This document shows, piece by piece, positions 13,129-25,751 of a stretch of DNA of 64,000 nucleotides. Location: the NCBI RefSeq assembly GCF_000189635.1, contig NW_002476514.1:119873-183872 (forward strand), in the 5' to 3' direction. A model generated the notes under the pieces. It did no database searches. It had not been told where the DNA came from and saw only the letters and a list, made by a program, of their open reading frames with translations. This stretch comes from Tetrahymena thermophila SB210. Its lineage: Eukaryota; Ciliophora; Oligohymenophorea; Hymenostomatida; Tetrahymenidae. A program made the translations under genes and the position numbers. Numbering within the stretch: the first letter of the stretch is position 1; each line of letters starts with the position of its first letter.

Positions 13129-14181
13129 TCACTTAATTGTTTCTTAAATAGGTAAATAATATTATTAGTTATAAAAATAAAATAAATTTTAATCATATTC
13201 GTTTGACAAAGAATAGTTTTTGTATTATTGATTCTAATTATATTGTAAAAACTCATTTACTTAAAATAAATCTGAGTTTTTTTCATAAATAGGAAACTAC
13301 TATTAAGTACTTTCTTACAACTCCACATCTTTTTCTTATATATCATCTTCATAATCATCATCGTGATCTTCGAATATATGGTTATTAATTTATTTCTTTT
13401 TAGGATAATTTTTTATTTATTAACTAACATAGCTATCTTCTTATTATTATTATACTTCAAATTAATTTTATATCTAAATTCTTTAAATGAATGTTTAAGA
13501 ATCATTATTTGAAGGAGATTCTTAATTAAAGCTATTTACTTCTTTAGGAATAGATATACAAAGTCTGTTTTTTAGAAAGCTTTCTGAAGAAAAATTTGTG
13601 TCATTATTACTAATATTTATATTTATTTTGCAATTTGATCTTTTCTTTCCAACCTTCTCATCAAATCTAGAGAGTTTTTTTTTGATTTATGCTTCTTCAG
13701 GAAAGCAGAAATTCCATAATTCATAAAATGAAGGAAATTAATGTTTGTCATATGATTCAAAGTAGCGGAGGATGAGATAGCAGACAAATTATTTACGAAT
13801 AGTCTTTTCGTTATTATAAGTTGATATAAATTGTTTGGTAGAGTAATCAATTGGATTTAAAAGGACGGCGTTTAATCTTTCCTTGAATCGGTCACCTTAA
13901 TTATGTTTATTAATTTAAAAGAAATATTATTCCATAATTCCCATGTATTTAGGTTTTGATTTATCAGCTCTTTTTAGGATGAAATCTTTAACTCTTGCAG
14001 ATGAGCTGCAATGTATATACTTAGCTATTAAAGGAGAAGCAATAGACTCTAAAACATAATTCTTAATAGAGTCTTAAAACCATTTATTTAATAGATTTCT
14101 CTAGTTTCCTCTGTTGTAAAGCTCACCAAGATAAAGAATATTTTTCATGATGATCTCTCCTTTTTTATCTTCTTCAATCAT
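13129..14181 (-). CDS. KYMGI-family protein, copy 1 (function unknown)
   Basis: Single exon, 350 residues, start ATG at 14181 (an internal ATG 12 codons later also aligns with the family). I do not recognise the family. The first 200 or so residues are conserved with the other copies: NLLNKWFQDSIKNY, SPLIAKY, VKDFILKRADKSKPKYMGI, EQYFFQINK, RKQFVCYLILRYFE and FPSFYELWNFCFPEE, then a basic LSRFDEK. The second half is low-complexity, rich in Gln, Asn and Ser, with an acidic patch (EDHDDDYEDD) near the C-terminus. There is no signal peptide or membrane segment. A compact helical N-terminal domain with a disordered acidic tail would suit a nuclear or regulatory protein, but that is inference. About 700 nt of upstream DNA is also duplicated with copy 2. 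Confidence 0.85.
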
Positions 14182-14299
14182 TTTTAACCTGCAAAATTTA
14201 TTTGATTTATTTGTTTTTTAAGATTAGTTTTTATAATTTTGTTGTTAATTAATCAAATTTATTATCTAAAAACCTCATGTGTCCATCATTTAAATAAAA

Positions 14300-14770
14300 T
14301 CCTAGATAAGTAAAATTCAATTTCGCAATCAAATGATGTAAACTTTTTAATTTGTGATTCTTCAATTAACTTAAAACTTTATTGATATCGATTGATCAGA
14401 TAAAGATGAAAGCATCACTTAAAGATCTTATTTAATTATTTACACATTTTCAGGAATTCCAGTAAATATATCTTCTTGAAGTATTTTAAATATTTTTTTC
14501 TTCCATTTTTTTAAAAAAAATCTACTTATCATTTGAATAATTGAGTTATGTATTCACTAAATTTTTTTCAGATGACTCTTAATTAAGATTTTTACACATT
14601 CTAATTAGTTTAACAGATTTTAATTTTGACAATGTAAAAGTAAAAATCAAATGTAATCAATCCCTCTTGATTAACTTTCTTAATCAAAATAACTAATTTT
14701 TCTACTCCGAAATTTCTAATTAATTAGTTTTGTGGAATTAATAATGGTCTATCAATAAAATTTTTTAAAT
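14300..14770 (-). pseudogene. Decayed partner of the unknown ORF at 21746-22129
   Basis: Just upstream of KYMGI copy 1, the minus strand carries a stretch reading EKLVILIKKVNQEGLITFDF that aligns with EKENFSVIIQNKQEEQITLN in the ORF upstream of copy 2, and flanking bases also match. Here the frame is interrupted by TGA codons, so it looks dead. It shows that the KYMGI duplication carried a neighbouring gene or an upstream exon. Confidence 0.4.
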
Positions 14771-17700
14771 CAATAGCAACATTTATGAATAAAAAATATG
14801 GCATAAAGTTGTTTAAAAAGTAAAATTTAATGCAATGAATTAATAACATTATAAATTCATATTTATATAAAAAAAATAAACTTATTGGAATTCAAAAGTA
14901 TTGTAGAGATATTAAATAAACTAAAATGCTGCTTTTCTTTTTATTGATTATTTAAAAGTCATAAAAATTTAATAAGATAATTTTAGTTAAATTTTATTAG
15001 AATACTTTAATGCACCCACAAACTATAAAAAAAAGATATCAACAAAACTAATTTCTTATAAAATTATTACTTAATTTTAAAATATTTAAAATAACTTTAT
15101 ATTTTAAACTTAAAATAAATTTAGAGATATTAAAATTTATAAATTATATTCAAAATTCTATGTTTGACGTGAATTTTTTTATGCTCCTTTGAATGGTAAA
15201 AGAACCTAATAAGCTGGTAAATAATAATTTAAGAAATATGTTAGGGACTAGCTTATCGACCTAAAATAAGATAGATTAAAAAATATTATAATTTGAGTAT
15301 ATATTGATTATTAAAAGTCGATTATACTTATATTTATTTATTAATAATATTTTATTTTACTTCTCTTAAAAAAAAAATAAAAGCTAACATTATAAAATAT
15401 ATATCTAATTAAAATGTTTCATTATTTAAATACTTACAAAAAGTTATGAAAAATACAAAAAAATATCTAGAATAAGTTTTAGTATATATTAGAAATTTTA
15501 AATTTTAAATGAATGTAAACGGTAAAAGAAAAGTCTGGTTCTTGGTATAGATGAATACTATCTGAAATAACCAAACTTAATTTATGGTAAAAAAGCAATG
15601 TAATTATTTATTTAATTAATTAATAATTTATTAACATGATAATATAATAAGCTAGCCAACTTTTCTAACTAATAGATACAAAAAGATAAATTAGATTGAA
15701 GGTAATTAAATATTAAAAATCAAGAATACTGTTAATATTTCATATTACACTTTATAGTTCTTAAAAAAAGTTTATAAAAACAATTTTAGTGAAAGTACAT
15801 AGCTTCATTGTAGTTATGTATTTATCTATTTATAAATAGTTTTAACTTACAAAAATATAATAAGCAAATCAAATTATTTACATAATTTAAAATTTGTTCT
15901 TGAAATATTAGATTTATCTATGGCATTTGAGAAAAAACTTATTAATTAATGGGTATTTTAAATATTAATTTGATGTAAACAAACTAAATCTATGGTGAAA
16001 AACTAATTAATAGGTTATCTAACTGAATAATCGACCTAAAAAGAACTTCTATTTAATTCTACGAATTTAGATTAATATTAATTATTTTTTTTACTTGCAT
16101 ACTACGAATTTTTAATTAAGTAAAGAAACTTAACGTGTGCTTTTTGTATTATCGACCAGCTCTAAATAATTAATTAATTTATGGTTATTCAGCTATTTTA
16201 TCATTAATAGAAGAAATACATTACTATTTTTACCATGAAATCTGTTTGTAAGCTTCATTACACAGTTAAGATTCCATTTTAAATGAAAATGAAATAAAAT
16301 TTTTTTGATACTAAACTAATTTATTTTTAGTTGAGATAAAATGATTAAAAATATCATTTTTTAAAGAAAACATAGTTTTCTATTCTTGAAACATATTGAT
16401 TTTTAAACATTTTTTTGAAAAGTAAATGTGAAAATCCTTGTATAAATATCCATTTAAATGTAATTTATCTCTTGTATTTGTTTATTATTTTTTGTTTTCT
16501 TGAATAATATCATACAAATCTAATAAAAAGTTGTAATTTAAGCTATGAATAAGAATCTAAATAATTCATCTTATGGGGAAAAATATCTTTTTTAAGAGTA
16601 ACTATTTTATTTGAAATAATTGCATGAATTTTAACTTAAAATTATCTCTTTAATAACTTATAAGCATCAAATAATTTTGCAAAAATCTAATTTTTTATTA
16701 TAATGTAAGCCAATTCATTACTCATTTTTTAAAAATATAACTAAAAATAAAATCAAATATTATTTTTTCGCAAATAAATTTAAATGTTATTAAAGCTAGG
16801 GAAGATATGGTTCTTAGTTAGAAAAAATTTTAAATTAATTTTAGTTTAATATCAAATTATTTTAAAGAAAAACATTTTGAATTTAAAAATTAAATTACTC
16901 TTGTCAATATAACATTTTGCAATTCATTCAAAGATCAATAATAATTAAATCTGATATTAAGTTGTAAATATTAACAATTTCAGAATTAATCAAGTTGTTT
17001 TAGACAATCAAAATAGCATTAATATTCATTTAATTTACTTCCAATCTTAAAATTAAATCAGCGCCTTACAAATAATCTTTTTACAAAAACTAGATTTCTG
17101 ATTTCTTAGAATTAGATCATTTTAAGTAAATGTATCTAGTAAGTTTCCGATTTTCGGTTTTGTGAATCAAAAAAAAATATATAAATAATTAAATAATGAA
17201 GCAAATTAAATGGCTGAACTGAGCAAAATATATTTAATAAAATATGCCATATATTATCATATATTAAACCACCCACCCTCCCCCTTCAACTTTTTTTTGG
17301 CTTCCTTATTATAGAATTTGAAAGATATTTAAAGCTTTATTAAGTCAGTAAAACTGAAATATACACAGTACTTATAAAAAATTAAACTATTTCTTATTTA
17401 AATTGAATAATATTGTTTTTAATGTTTAATTTATCCTTTATTTTCATTTTATAAGGCTTATCTAACTTTTCATGGTCATTTCTTAAATTTAACATTTTTG
17501 CTCTTAACCTTTCTTATTTCTGTGTTCTGCGAATCCCAAGAAAACAAGTAATAATGTATAATAGATATAAGAAAATTAATTAAAGGTATTGAGATAAATT
17601 ATTAAGTAGAGTATGAAGAAACAAAAAGCACAAAAAAATACTAAAATGATTTAAATTAAGATTTTTAGCAATAAATTCAAAAAATTTATGCATTTAATTG

Positions 17701-20541
17701 AAGATATTATTTTTATTTCAAATGAAATCACACAATTCTAGCAGATTTTTTATAAGTATTTTAAAGGTTTTATCTCATTATTTTTTCAAAATGTCTTAAT
17801 AATTTTTTTGAACAGAAATTATACAATCATTCATTTTTCTGTCTCTAAATTAATACTTTTATAATTAATTATTAGTTTACAGTTTTTTAATGTGCCCAAG
17901 AAATAATTGAATTTTAGTAATATCTCTTGCATAACTAAAATAAACAAATAAACTTCTAAGTTTTGTGAAATTAGAGATGTAAACAATTAAATTTATTTTT
18001 AACACTAATTTTCGATATAAAAAATAAAATATTATTATATTAAATAGAAGATATTACTAATATCAAATATATTGTGTCTAAGATGAAGCAGCATCTAAAT
18101 CAGTTGCTTTAAAGAATCAAAGCTTTTAGACTACTAGCTTATTTGCCTTATACTTTATATAATGATATTAAATAATCAATCTAATAGTGCTAAATTATTA
18201 CAAAAGCATCCAATGAACTGAAGGTAATTAATTATATTTACATTAATAATTTTAATTTTATTTAATTAGAGGAGCTTAACAAAGGGTCATAAAAATTTAA
18301 TAAAATAATAGAATAAGAAACAAAACTTTGTACACACTTGAATCCAATCTTTAAATAATTTATGTTAACTACTCAATAAGATGAAAATATGAGCAAAAGA
18401 GGCAACAAATAAAGGTAATTCATTTTTCAATTAATTTTATTAAAGTTTAATTTAAAAAATATGAAAACATGATTCAAAACCTAATGATCAAATTAAAAGT
18501 ATTGAAATAAGATAAAATTTAATAAATATTCATGAAGAAAATACTAAACAAATGAATAACTATGTTTTATATAATATTTATATGATTTTTGATTGGATGA
18601 TTTATTTTTATTTAAACTATTTACTTTTCAATATACCATAAATACTCTTATTTAAGCTGACAAAAAATTATATTATCAATAAATTTGGTTGGCATAATTT
18701 ACTTAAATTAGAGCAAAGTTTTAAATTAGAATCTGCTTAATATAGAATATATATGGTACTTTGAATAATAATGAAAAAATATATTCACTGTGTTTTATAT
18801 AATGAATTTTTTTAATTTAAATTCATTTTATAATTAATAAAATTTATTATTACTAGCAATTAATTTTTAATAGAATAAAAAGATAATCAATTTCATTTAA
18901 TATTTATAGTTATTGAAAAAAAAATTATTTTGAATGTATTCAAGAAGAAACACTGTATATATCTATCAACCTAATTATTTATTTTTAACCAGCTTATTAT
19001 ATTTAATTTAATCATGACTACTATATATATGATTAAAATGAATTTATTGTTCAATTTTATTAGAATTAAGTACAGCTAATATTCATTTTAATTTTGTAAA
19101 CTTTTTATATTTTTAAATATAAAAAATTATAACCTATCAATCAATTAATTAATCTATTTATCAATCTTTCAACCAAACTAACTTTTCAATTTTAATCTAA
19201 CTAACTAATTAATTTCAACCAACTTATTATATTTAATTTAGTTATGGATAATAGGTATATAATTAAAATGAGAATCTTATTTTGTTTGTTGTAATCCTTT
19301 TCTGATTTATGGTAGAAATTGATTTTTAATTAGTGAATCTGACTTTTTAAATTATATTGAATTAAAAACTTAATATTTATCAATTCTATTTTATAAATGA
19401 AATTTCATCAATTTTATTTTGAATTTAAAATTTTATTAGATTAAATAATGTTATATGTTGAAGATAGAATTAATTTTATTTATGCATTTTAAATCAACTA
19501 AATGATACATTTTTCGTATATTTTTTCAACCAGCTCATAATTAAGTAATATAAATTTCTATATTTAATTTTAAAAAATAGATACCTTATTTTTATCTGAT
19601 AGAATCATTTTTTTAGTTAAAAATAAGATTCATTTTTTTTTTGAAGGTAAGATAAATTTTTGTTAGCAAAAAAGATGTATATGTTTTCAGATTTATTTAC
19701 TTTATGAAGATTAATCAGTTTATTTCTATTTTTGAATTTCACGATTATTTTTTATTTCAGAGATTTTATACATTTTTTATTTAGTAAAAACTAAATCTAT
19801 GGATGCATTTATTTATTTTCAAAAAATTTCTAAAAATTAATTAATTTATGGTAATTAAAATACTTAGCATTTAGTATAATAAATACATTTATTTTATCTG
19901 AGAATATCCTATTCTAAATTTTATAGCATATTTTTTTATTGTATGATTTATTTAAAAAACAATAATTATTTTACTCAAACTGATTTTTTTATGGAAAAAA
20001 AAGTTAGGGATACGATGAAATTTAAATTGTTATTTTTCTAAGGAAAAATCAAATTAATGATTTACTTTTATGATAAAAAAAGAAAATTAGTTTTAAATGA
20101 AATATAAATTAAAGTATTCTTTATTTTTATTATATTATGTTATGCAAAATTTAATAAATAATTGTTAATGAAGTCTATTTGAATATATTTGAATAATTCT
20201 TATTTAATTAATAATTAAATATTAATTTATGTGGTAATAAATTAATTAACTTTCACTTTCTGAAATGAATGTTAATTGATTGATAAAAAAAAGCAATTTT
20301 ATCTGATAAAAAGATTATGTATGCATATAGAAAATTAAATATAAAAGCACAGAAAAATATTCAAAAAAATTGCTTTATAAAAAATAGTAAAAGAACTAAA
20401 TAAAAACTTTTAAATTACGAAATGTGCATACATTTTTTTAATTTATAAACAAAAATGAATAAATTTTAGTTAGTATTATAATTTATAGAAATAAAAATTA
20501 AGAATAAGAAGAGTATATGGGAAAAAAATAATTAAGAATAT
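14771..20541. other. Long gene-poor region with dispersed repeats
   Basis: Nearly 6 kb without an intact gene model. Recurrent short motifs include atcgacctaaaa (near 15255, 16030 and again at 23048), ataaaaatttaataa-a-aatt (near 14960 and 18290), and a block with cttattatatttaattta at about 18990 and 19225. A C-rich tract, aaccacccaccctccccc, lies near 17270 and shares 13 bases with the reverse complement of the NYN genes' 3' region. Some motifs coincide with LRR-like exon remnants, listed separately. Confidence 0.5.
15545..19850 (+). pseudogene. Scattered LRR-like exon remnants
   Basis: Several short segments on the plus strand look like single-repeat exons of the type seen intact at 39908-41684: an acceptor AG, then T plus about 20 codons, ending in a K-L-(I/N)-N-L-W-like run at phase 2 before GT. 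The clearest are 16121-16183 (ends SKQLINLW) and 19785-19850 (ends QKLINLW); partial ones end at about 15586 (TKLNLW) and 15994 (NKLNLW). I could not chain them into one frame, and in-frame TGA occurs near some, so I treat them as debris of one or more LRR genes. A real gene with long introns remains possible. Confidence 0.35.
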
Positions 20542-21642
20542 TCATTAATAGAAAAGTTAATATTTGATATTATTTTATAAAGGCTAAGTAAATTCTTAAT
20601 AGTATTAAGTTTAGTAAATAGGTAAGTATGATTATTAGTTTTGAAATTAAAATTAATTTTAATCTTATTGTAGTGGTTAGTAGTATAGAGAATCATTTTT
20701 ATTTTGCTGTTAGAATTGATTTTAAAAGTAGTTATTTTTAGTTTCATTTTTTTAATATGAAGGGAGCTACTAGAAGATATCATGCGGTTCTTCTTTATCT
20801 AATTCTTCATGGTTATCTTCAAATATGTGGTTATTTATTTCCTACTTTATAGGATAATGTTGGATATTTTATATATAATAACTATCTTCTTCATATTTCA
20901 GTTCATGTTATTTAGAATAAATATTTGCAAATTATAGACTTTAAATGTTGGTTTAAAAATTATAATTAGAAGGTGATTAATTATTAAAGCAAAGTGCTTT
21001 GTTAGCAAATAAAGAAGTGTTACTACTATTTAACAAGCTGTCAGAAGAATAAAACGAATTGCAGTTAGTTGTATTTTTTTTTATTGTGCCTTTTGATTTT
21101 TTCATTTCAACATAATTGTCAAATCTAGTGAGTTTTTTTTTAGTTTGAATATCTTCAGGAAAACAGAAATTCCATAACTCGTAAAATGAGGGAAACTAGC
21201 ATTTGTTTTATGATTCAAAGTATCGTAAAATGAGGTAGCAGACAAATTATTTGCGAATATTTTTTTCGTTGTTATATGTTTGTACAAATTATCTGGTTGA
21301 GTAATCTATTGGACTACAAATTACAGCATTAAGTTTTTGTATGAAACGATCTCCTTGTTTGTATTTATTAATATAAAAGAAGTATTGCTCTATAATGCCC
21401 ATATATTTAGGTTTTGATTTATCAGCGTTTTTTAGAATCAAATCTTTAACTTTTGCAGAAGTGTTAAAATTAAGATATTTTGATATCAATGGACTTGCTA
21501 TTTACTCTAAAATGTAGTTCTTGATAGAGTCTTAAAACCATTTATTTAACAGATTTCTTTCATTACCTTTTTTGTAAAGAAAAGCAAGATAATTTACATT
21601 TCTCTTAATTATTTATCCGATTTTTTCTCTCTCACTTATCAT
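20542..21642 (-). CDS. KYMGI-family protein, copy 2 (function unknown)
   Basis: Single exon, 366 residues, start ATG at 21642 (MISEREKIGQII). It is the closest relative of copy 1 across the conserved domain: NLLNKWFQDSIKNY, SPLISKYLNF, KPKYMGIIEQYFFYINKY, RKQFVCYLILRYFE and FPSFYELWNFCFPED. The tail is again polar, with the acidic block IFEDNHEELDKEE followed by Gln/Asn/Tyr-rich sequence to a TGA at 20542. No known domain was recognised. The same upstream ORF lies next to it as next to copy 1. Many TAA and TAG codons fall at positions where copy 1 has glutamine, which supports the reading frame. Confidence 0.85.
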
Positions 21643-21745
21643 TTGTTTCAGTGTTTTATTTATTAATTTTTTAAGATTTCCTTTTTATAATTTTGTTATT
21701 TTTAATCAAATAATTAAACTTGAGATTTCATATATCCCATTTCAA

Positions 21746-22129
21746 TCAATAATAAAATAGTTAATATTTACTATTTAAATAAAAATTATAGTATTCTTAA
21801 TCTATAATAAACTGTAATTTAGTCAAGATTTATTTTTAAAAAATGACTATATTTATATCAAAGCACTCATTTTAGGAAAATTTTTTATTAGTTCCTGCAC
21901 ATTATTCCACTTTCAGTGCTTTTAAACCAATTCCCTTTTCATACTGTGTATTAATTGCTATTTAGTTTTTCCTTTTAGGTTTCACGCTGGCTCTAAATTC
22001 GATCCTTACCTGTTTGTAATTAGTTAGATAGATTTGCAAAATTAGAAAGTAATAATTTAATGTAATCTATTCCTCTTACTTATTTTGAATAATTACAGAA
22101 AAATTTTCTTTTTCAAATTTTTGATATAA
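21746..22129 (-). CDS. Unknown ORF upstream of KYMGI copy 2
   Basis: The minus strand is open for 127 codons in the ciliate code, ending at a TGA at 21746. It contains a lysine-rich, non-repetitive stretch (FRASVKPKRKNQ, then YEKGIGLKALKVEQ). Conservation with a decayed copy at 14300-14770 and the non-simple composition argue that it codes or coded. There is no ATG at the 5' end, so an upstream exon or a lost start is needed. No family was recognised. Confidence 0.35.
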
Positions 22130-25100
22130 TCAATCAGTTTTGTGAATTTAATTTCCATTTATGAGAAACAGCAAATACAATCAATTTATAAACCTTTTCT
22201 GTGAGAAATTTAAATTTTTAATTTTAAAAATATTACTTAAAATTGCTTATTTAATGAAATTTAAATAATAAAAATTATGATTTAAGGATATCTTTATATT
22301 TTTAATTGGATTATCTGAAAATTTATATGTAAATAGATTGTATTCTTATTAAATTTGATAAATGATTAAAACTATTCAGGATTAAAAAGTAAATAATATT
22401 ATAAAAAACTTTAGACATAGTAGTTATTAATGTAAGGGCTTATATTAATTTTATTCAAATTATTAACTTTATTGTTTTTTAAATGATTATATAAAAGAAT
22501 TTTTTTGATAACTATTTTTAGGGCTTTAAATAATAAAAAGTGGTACTCAAAAATTCAAAAAAGTTAAAAAGCCCAAATAGTCATTGAAATTTTCAATATA
22601 AATTTGTAATCTTTTTGAAAAATCGAATTAATGACTCAAAAAATTTAACATGATCAGGCAAACTAAATAATGGTAAACACTTAACTAAATTACTAAATAA
22701 TTAAGTGCTCTAAATGATAATTGAAACGAATTTATTCAAATAATTAAGAATACTATTAATTTATATATTAAGACAGAATTTTATTTTTTCATTCTTAATA
22801 TTGAAGGACATTTTAGGATAAAAGCTTTGTTTCATTGTTTCAGTAAAGAGTAGTAAAACAATATTGAAAATTATTTTGAATTAAGAGAAATTTTATTAAA
22901 CTATTCAAAAAGTGATCTTGACTTTATTCTAAATTTAAAAATTGTAAGGACTTTAAAGCGTTTTTTGAAAAAGCTTTATTATTTGTGAGAAATAAGTTTT
23001 TCTAGTTAACTTAATTAGTGTCAAAAACTTATTATTAACATTCATTCTATCGACCTAAAAAAAGTAAAATTAATAAATAATAATTAAGAATAATATTAAT
23101 TTTTGCCTTGAATCTTATTACACTCATTTATTTTGTAAAAAAACTTAATTTATTTTGAATAGTCACTAAGATTATAATTAATATACGAAAACTGAGCTGC
23201 TTAATTTGATAATATTAATAACATCATATTTTTCTTATAAAATCCTATACTGAATTGAGTTACTTTGCAAAATTAAGATTAAATTATTTAAATAAATAAT
23301 ATTTTATTAAATAAAACCAAACAATATAAACTTGAGACAAATCAATTTTAAATATTTGATGAAGTTTAAAATCGTTTTTTCTTTTTTCAAGTTTTTCATT
23401 GATTGAGGTAAATATGAACTACTTAAAGAATTTAATTTAAAAAACTTATAATTCCTTTAATAATTTATTTCTATTACTAAGTAAAATAATAGTTAATTAT
23501 TCATAGTTGTTACTTCAATAATAATAGCTACTACAAACTAATAATTTTTATTATTTAGAAGCTAACTTCTTTTTTAGTGGGGAGGAAATCGTTTATAGTC
23601 TTTTATGAGTAACAATAGATTTGAATTAATTATTGAGTTAGTTAGTAAGATATTTAAGATTTTCAAATTAATGTTATTTATTTTATTAATTATTTGGCAT
23701 CAAATATTTTTCAAAAATTTTATATTATAAAACTGTAAACTAAATCAATGTTTAATATATAGAAAACAATTATGTAAAAAAATTATAATTTTTACCTACA
23801 AACAAACCATTGATTCCACAAAGAAAATTTATAAAAAACTAATTTAGCTAAACATAAATATTACATAAAAAGTAATACTACATCTTCTCTCTTTCCCAGT
23901 AAATATTGATTCTTTTAAGTGTATTTCAAATTAAAAAGCTTAATTCAACTAGTCATTTAAGCTAGATAAATAAATTTTCAAATGAATTAATAATCATTCA
24001 TTCTATCTGAAAAAGAGTAAATGTTAAAAAAATCCGAATTTATCAAAATCATTAACTTAACATTTTTTATTTGTTTTCATACTTAAAAATGTTCAACTAT
24101 GATAAAAATCAAAACGCATTTTTATCTACCTTGTACATATCGCAAAATCGCAAAGCTAAAAAAATGTTTAAAAATAATTTAATCAATTTTCTATTAAAAA
24201 AAATATTTTGAGTAAAATTTGAAAAAATATTTTTAAAATTTAGAAAAAATCTGATATATTCATATAAAAATAATATGTAAAAGTAAATAAGCAGTTTCTT
24301 TTACAAAATTAATATCATACTATGAAAAGCATTTGAAGGAATTAATATAATAAAAATATAATTTTACTCATAAATGTGAAAAATTAATACAAAGCAAACA
24401 AATTTTATTCCCACAACACTCAAGATTTACTATCAATTTATGAGAATCATTAGCTGAATATATTTTTGTTGATATTAATTAATATTATCTATCTGCAGTT
24501 AAGCTTAAATAGAAACTAATTCACAAAATAAATGAAGGGTACTAACTAAATAAGCACTTTTTTATTTGCTACATTCAAATTTAATCTAATTTAATATTCA
24601 TAATTTAAAATTTGTAAAAAAAGTATATTTTAAACACTTTTATATCCATTATTCTTGTGAATAATGAATTTTAAGTTAGTTTATTTATTTATTTTTGTAA
24701 GGTAAATAGCTTTGGTTGATATGTAAATACATATTATAAAATTAAGAATTAATGTTAAAAGGATGTTTTTACTCAATCAATATTTTACTAAAAGAAGAGT
24801 TAAAGAAAATTGATTTCAATATAATATTCAAATAAATATGAAAATAAGAATCATGAATTTCAAATTATTATTATGAGCTTCAATTTTTTTCCCTAAATCA
24901 TTCACAATGCTAATAAATTTAATAGTTATGATCTTTAATTGATTGTTTTATAATATTGTTAAGATTAATCAAAAATATGAATATTTACTCATCCTAAAAT
25001 TATAAATTTGTATTGATAATTGTAGCAAAAAAATTTGAATAAAATGAAATGAATATTTTTCAAATATTATATGGGAAAGCTGAATGAAACGTTGATAGCA

Positions 25101-25751
25101 AGAAACATACTATTCTAAACAAAAATTCTTTGATATCAAATATGTATTAATCAGAACAGATTCTTAATTGACGCATTTTATTTAATTAAAAGTGATATCT
25201 GTATAGTAAAAATTCTGACTTGCACTAAAAGTAAATAAAATTCATTTAAACCACTAAAATAAAGTAATGTAAATTATTAATTTTATTTTTTAAAATTCAT
25301 ATATATATATATTTTTATTTAGTTAAAAAAACCTGTATTATTAATAAATAGATAGTGATTATTATTATTTTTAATTTTTCTAGGTTACAATATCATCAGA
25401 ATTAATTAATAGTCCAACCTTAATTAATAATATTCTATTTATTAAAACCAAATAAATAGATATTTTTTTTAAGAAATAATTAACAATCATTTTTACATCA
25501 TAAAAAAAATTAATAAATTGACATACTTAAAAGGAATTAAATTATTGTGTAATATAACAATATAATTCCTCATAAAGTTTTAGATATATAATTTTTGCAA
25601 GTAAATTTATAATTTCAAAAATAAATTTTAGGAAATTAATGAAAATTAAATAGGATTATAATTAATGAATATTTACTGAATACAGTATTAGTTTATTTAA
25701 AAAATTACTATAAATAATAATATAATTTCATAGTTATTTTAAATTAGTACT
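22130..25751. other. Gene-poor AT-rich region
   Basis: No gene model could be supported. It shares dispersed motifs with 14.8-20.5 kb: tcgacctaaaa at about 23048 and a caggcaaactaaataatgg segment at about 22662 that resembles the ends of LRR-like exons. The rest is poly-A/T-rich sequence with simple AT runs near 25300. Confidence 0.5.

Noticed and set aside
13623..13850. Minus-strand ORF of 75 codons inside KYMGI copy 1
   Set aside because: Out of frame with the conserved family protein; the true frame uses TAA/TAG as Gln.
17264..17285. Possible Tetrahymena chromosome breakage sequence
   Set aside because: taaaccacccaccct differs from the 15-mer taaaccaacctcttt at several required positions, and no telomeric repeat lies nearby.
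20532..20783. Minus-strand ORF of 83 codons
   Set aside because: Frame-shifted reading of the Gln/Asn-rich tail of KYMGI copy 2.
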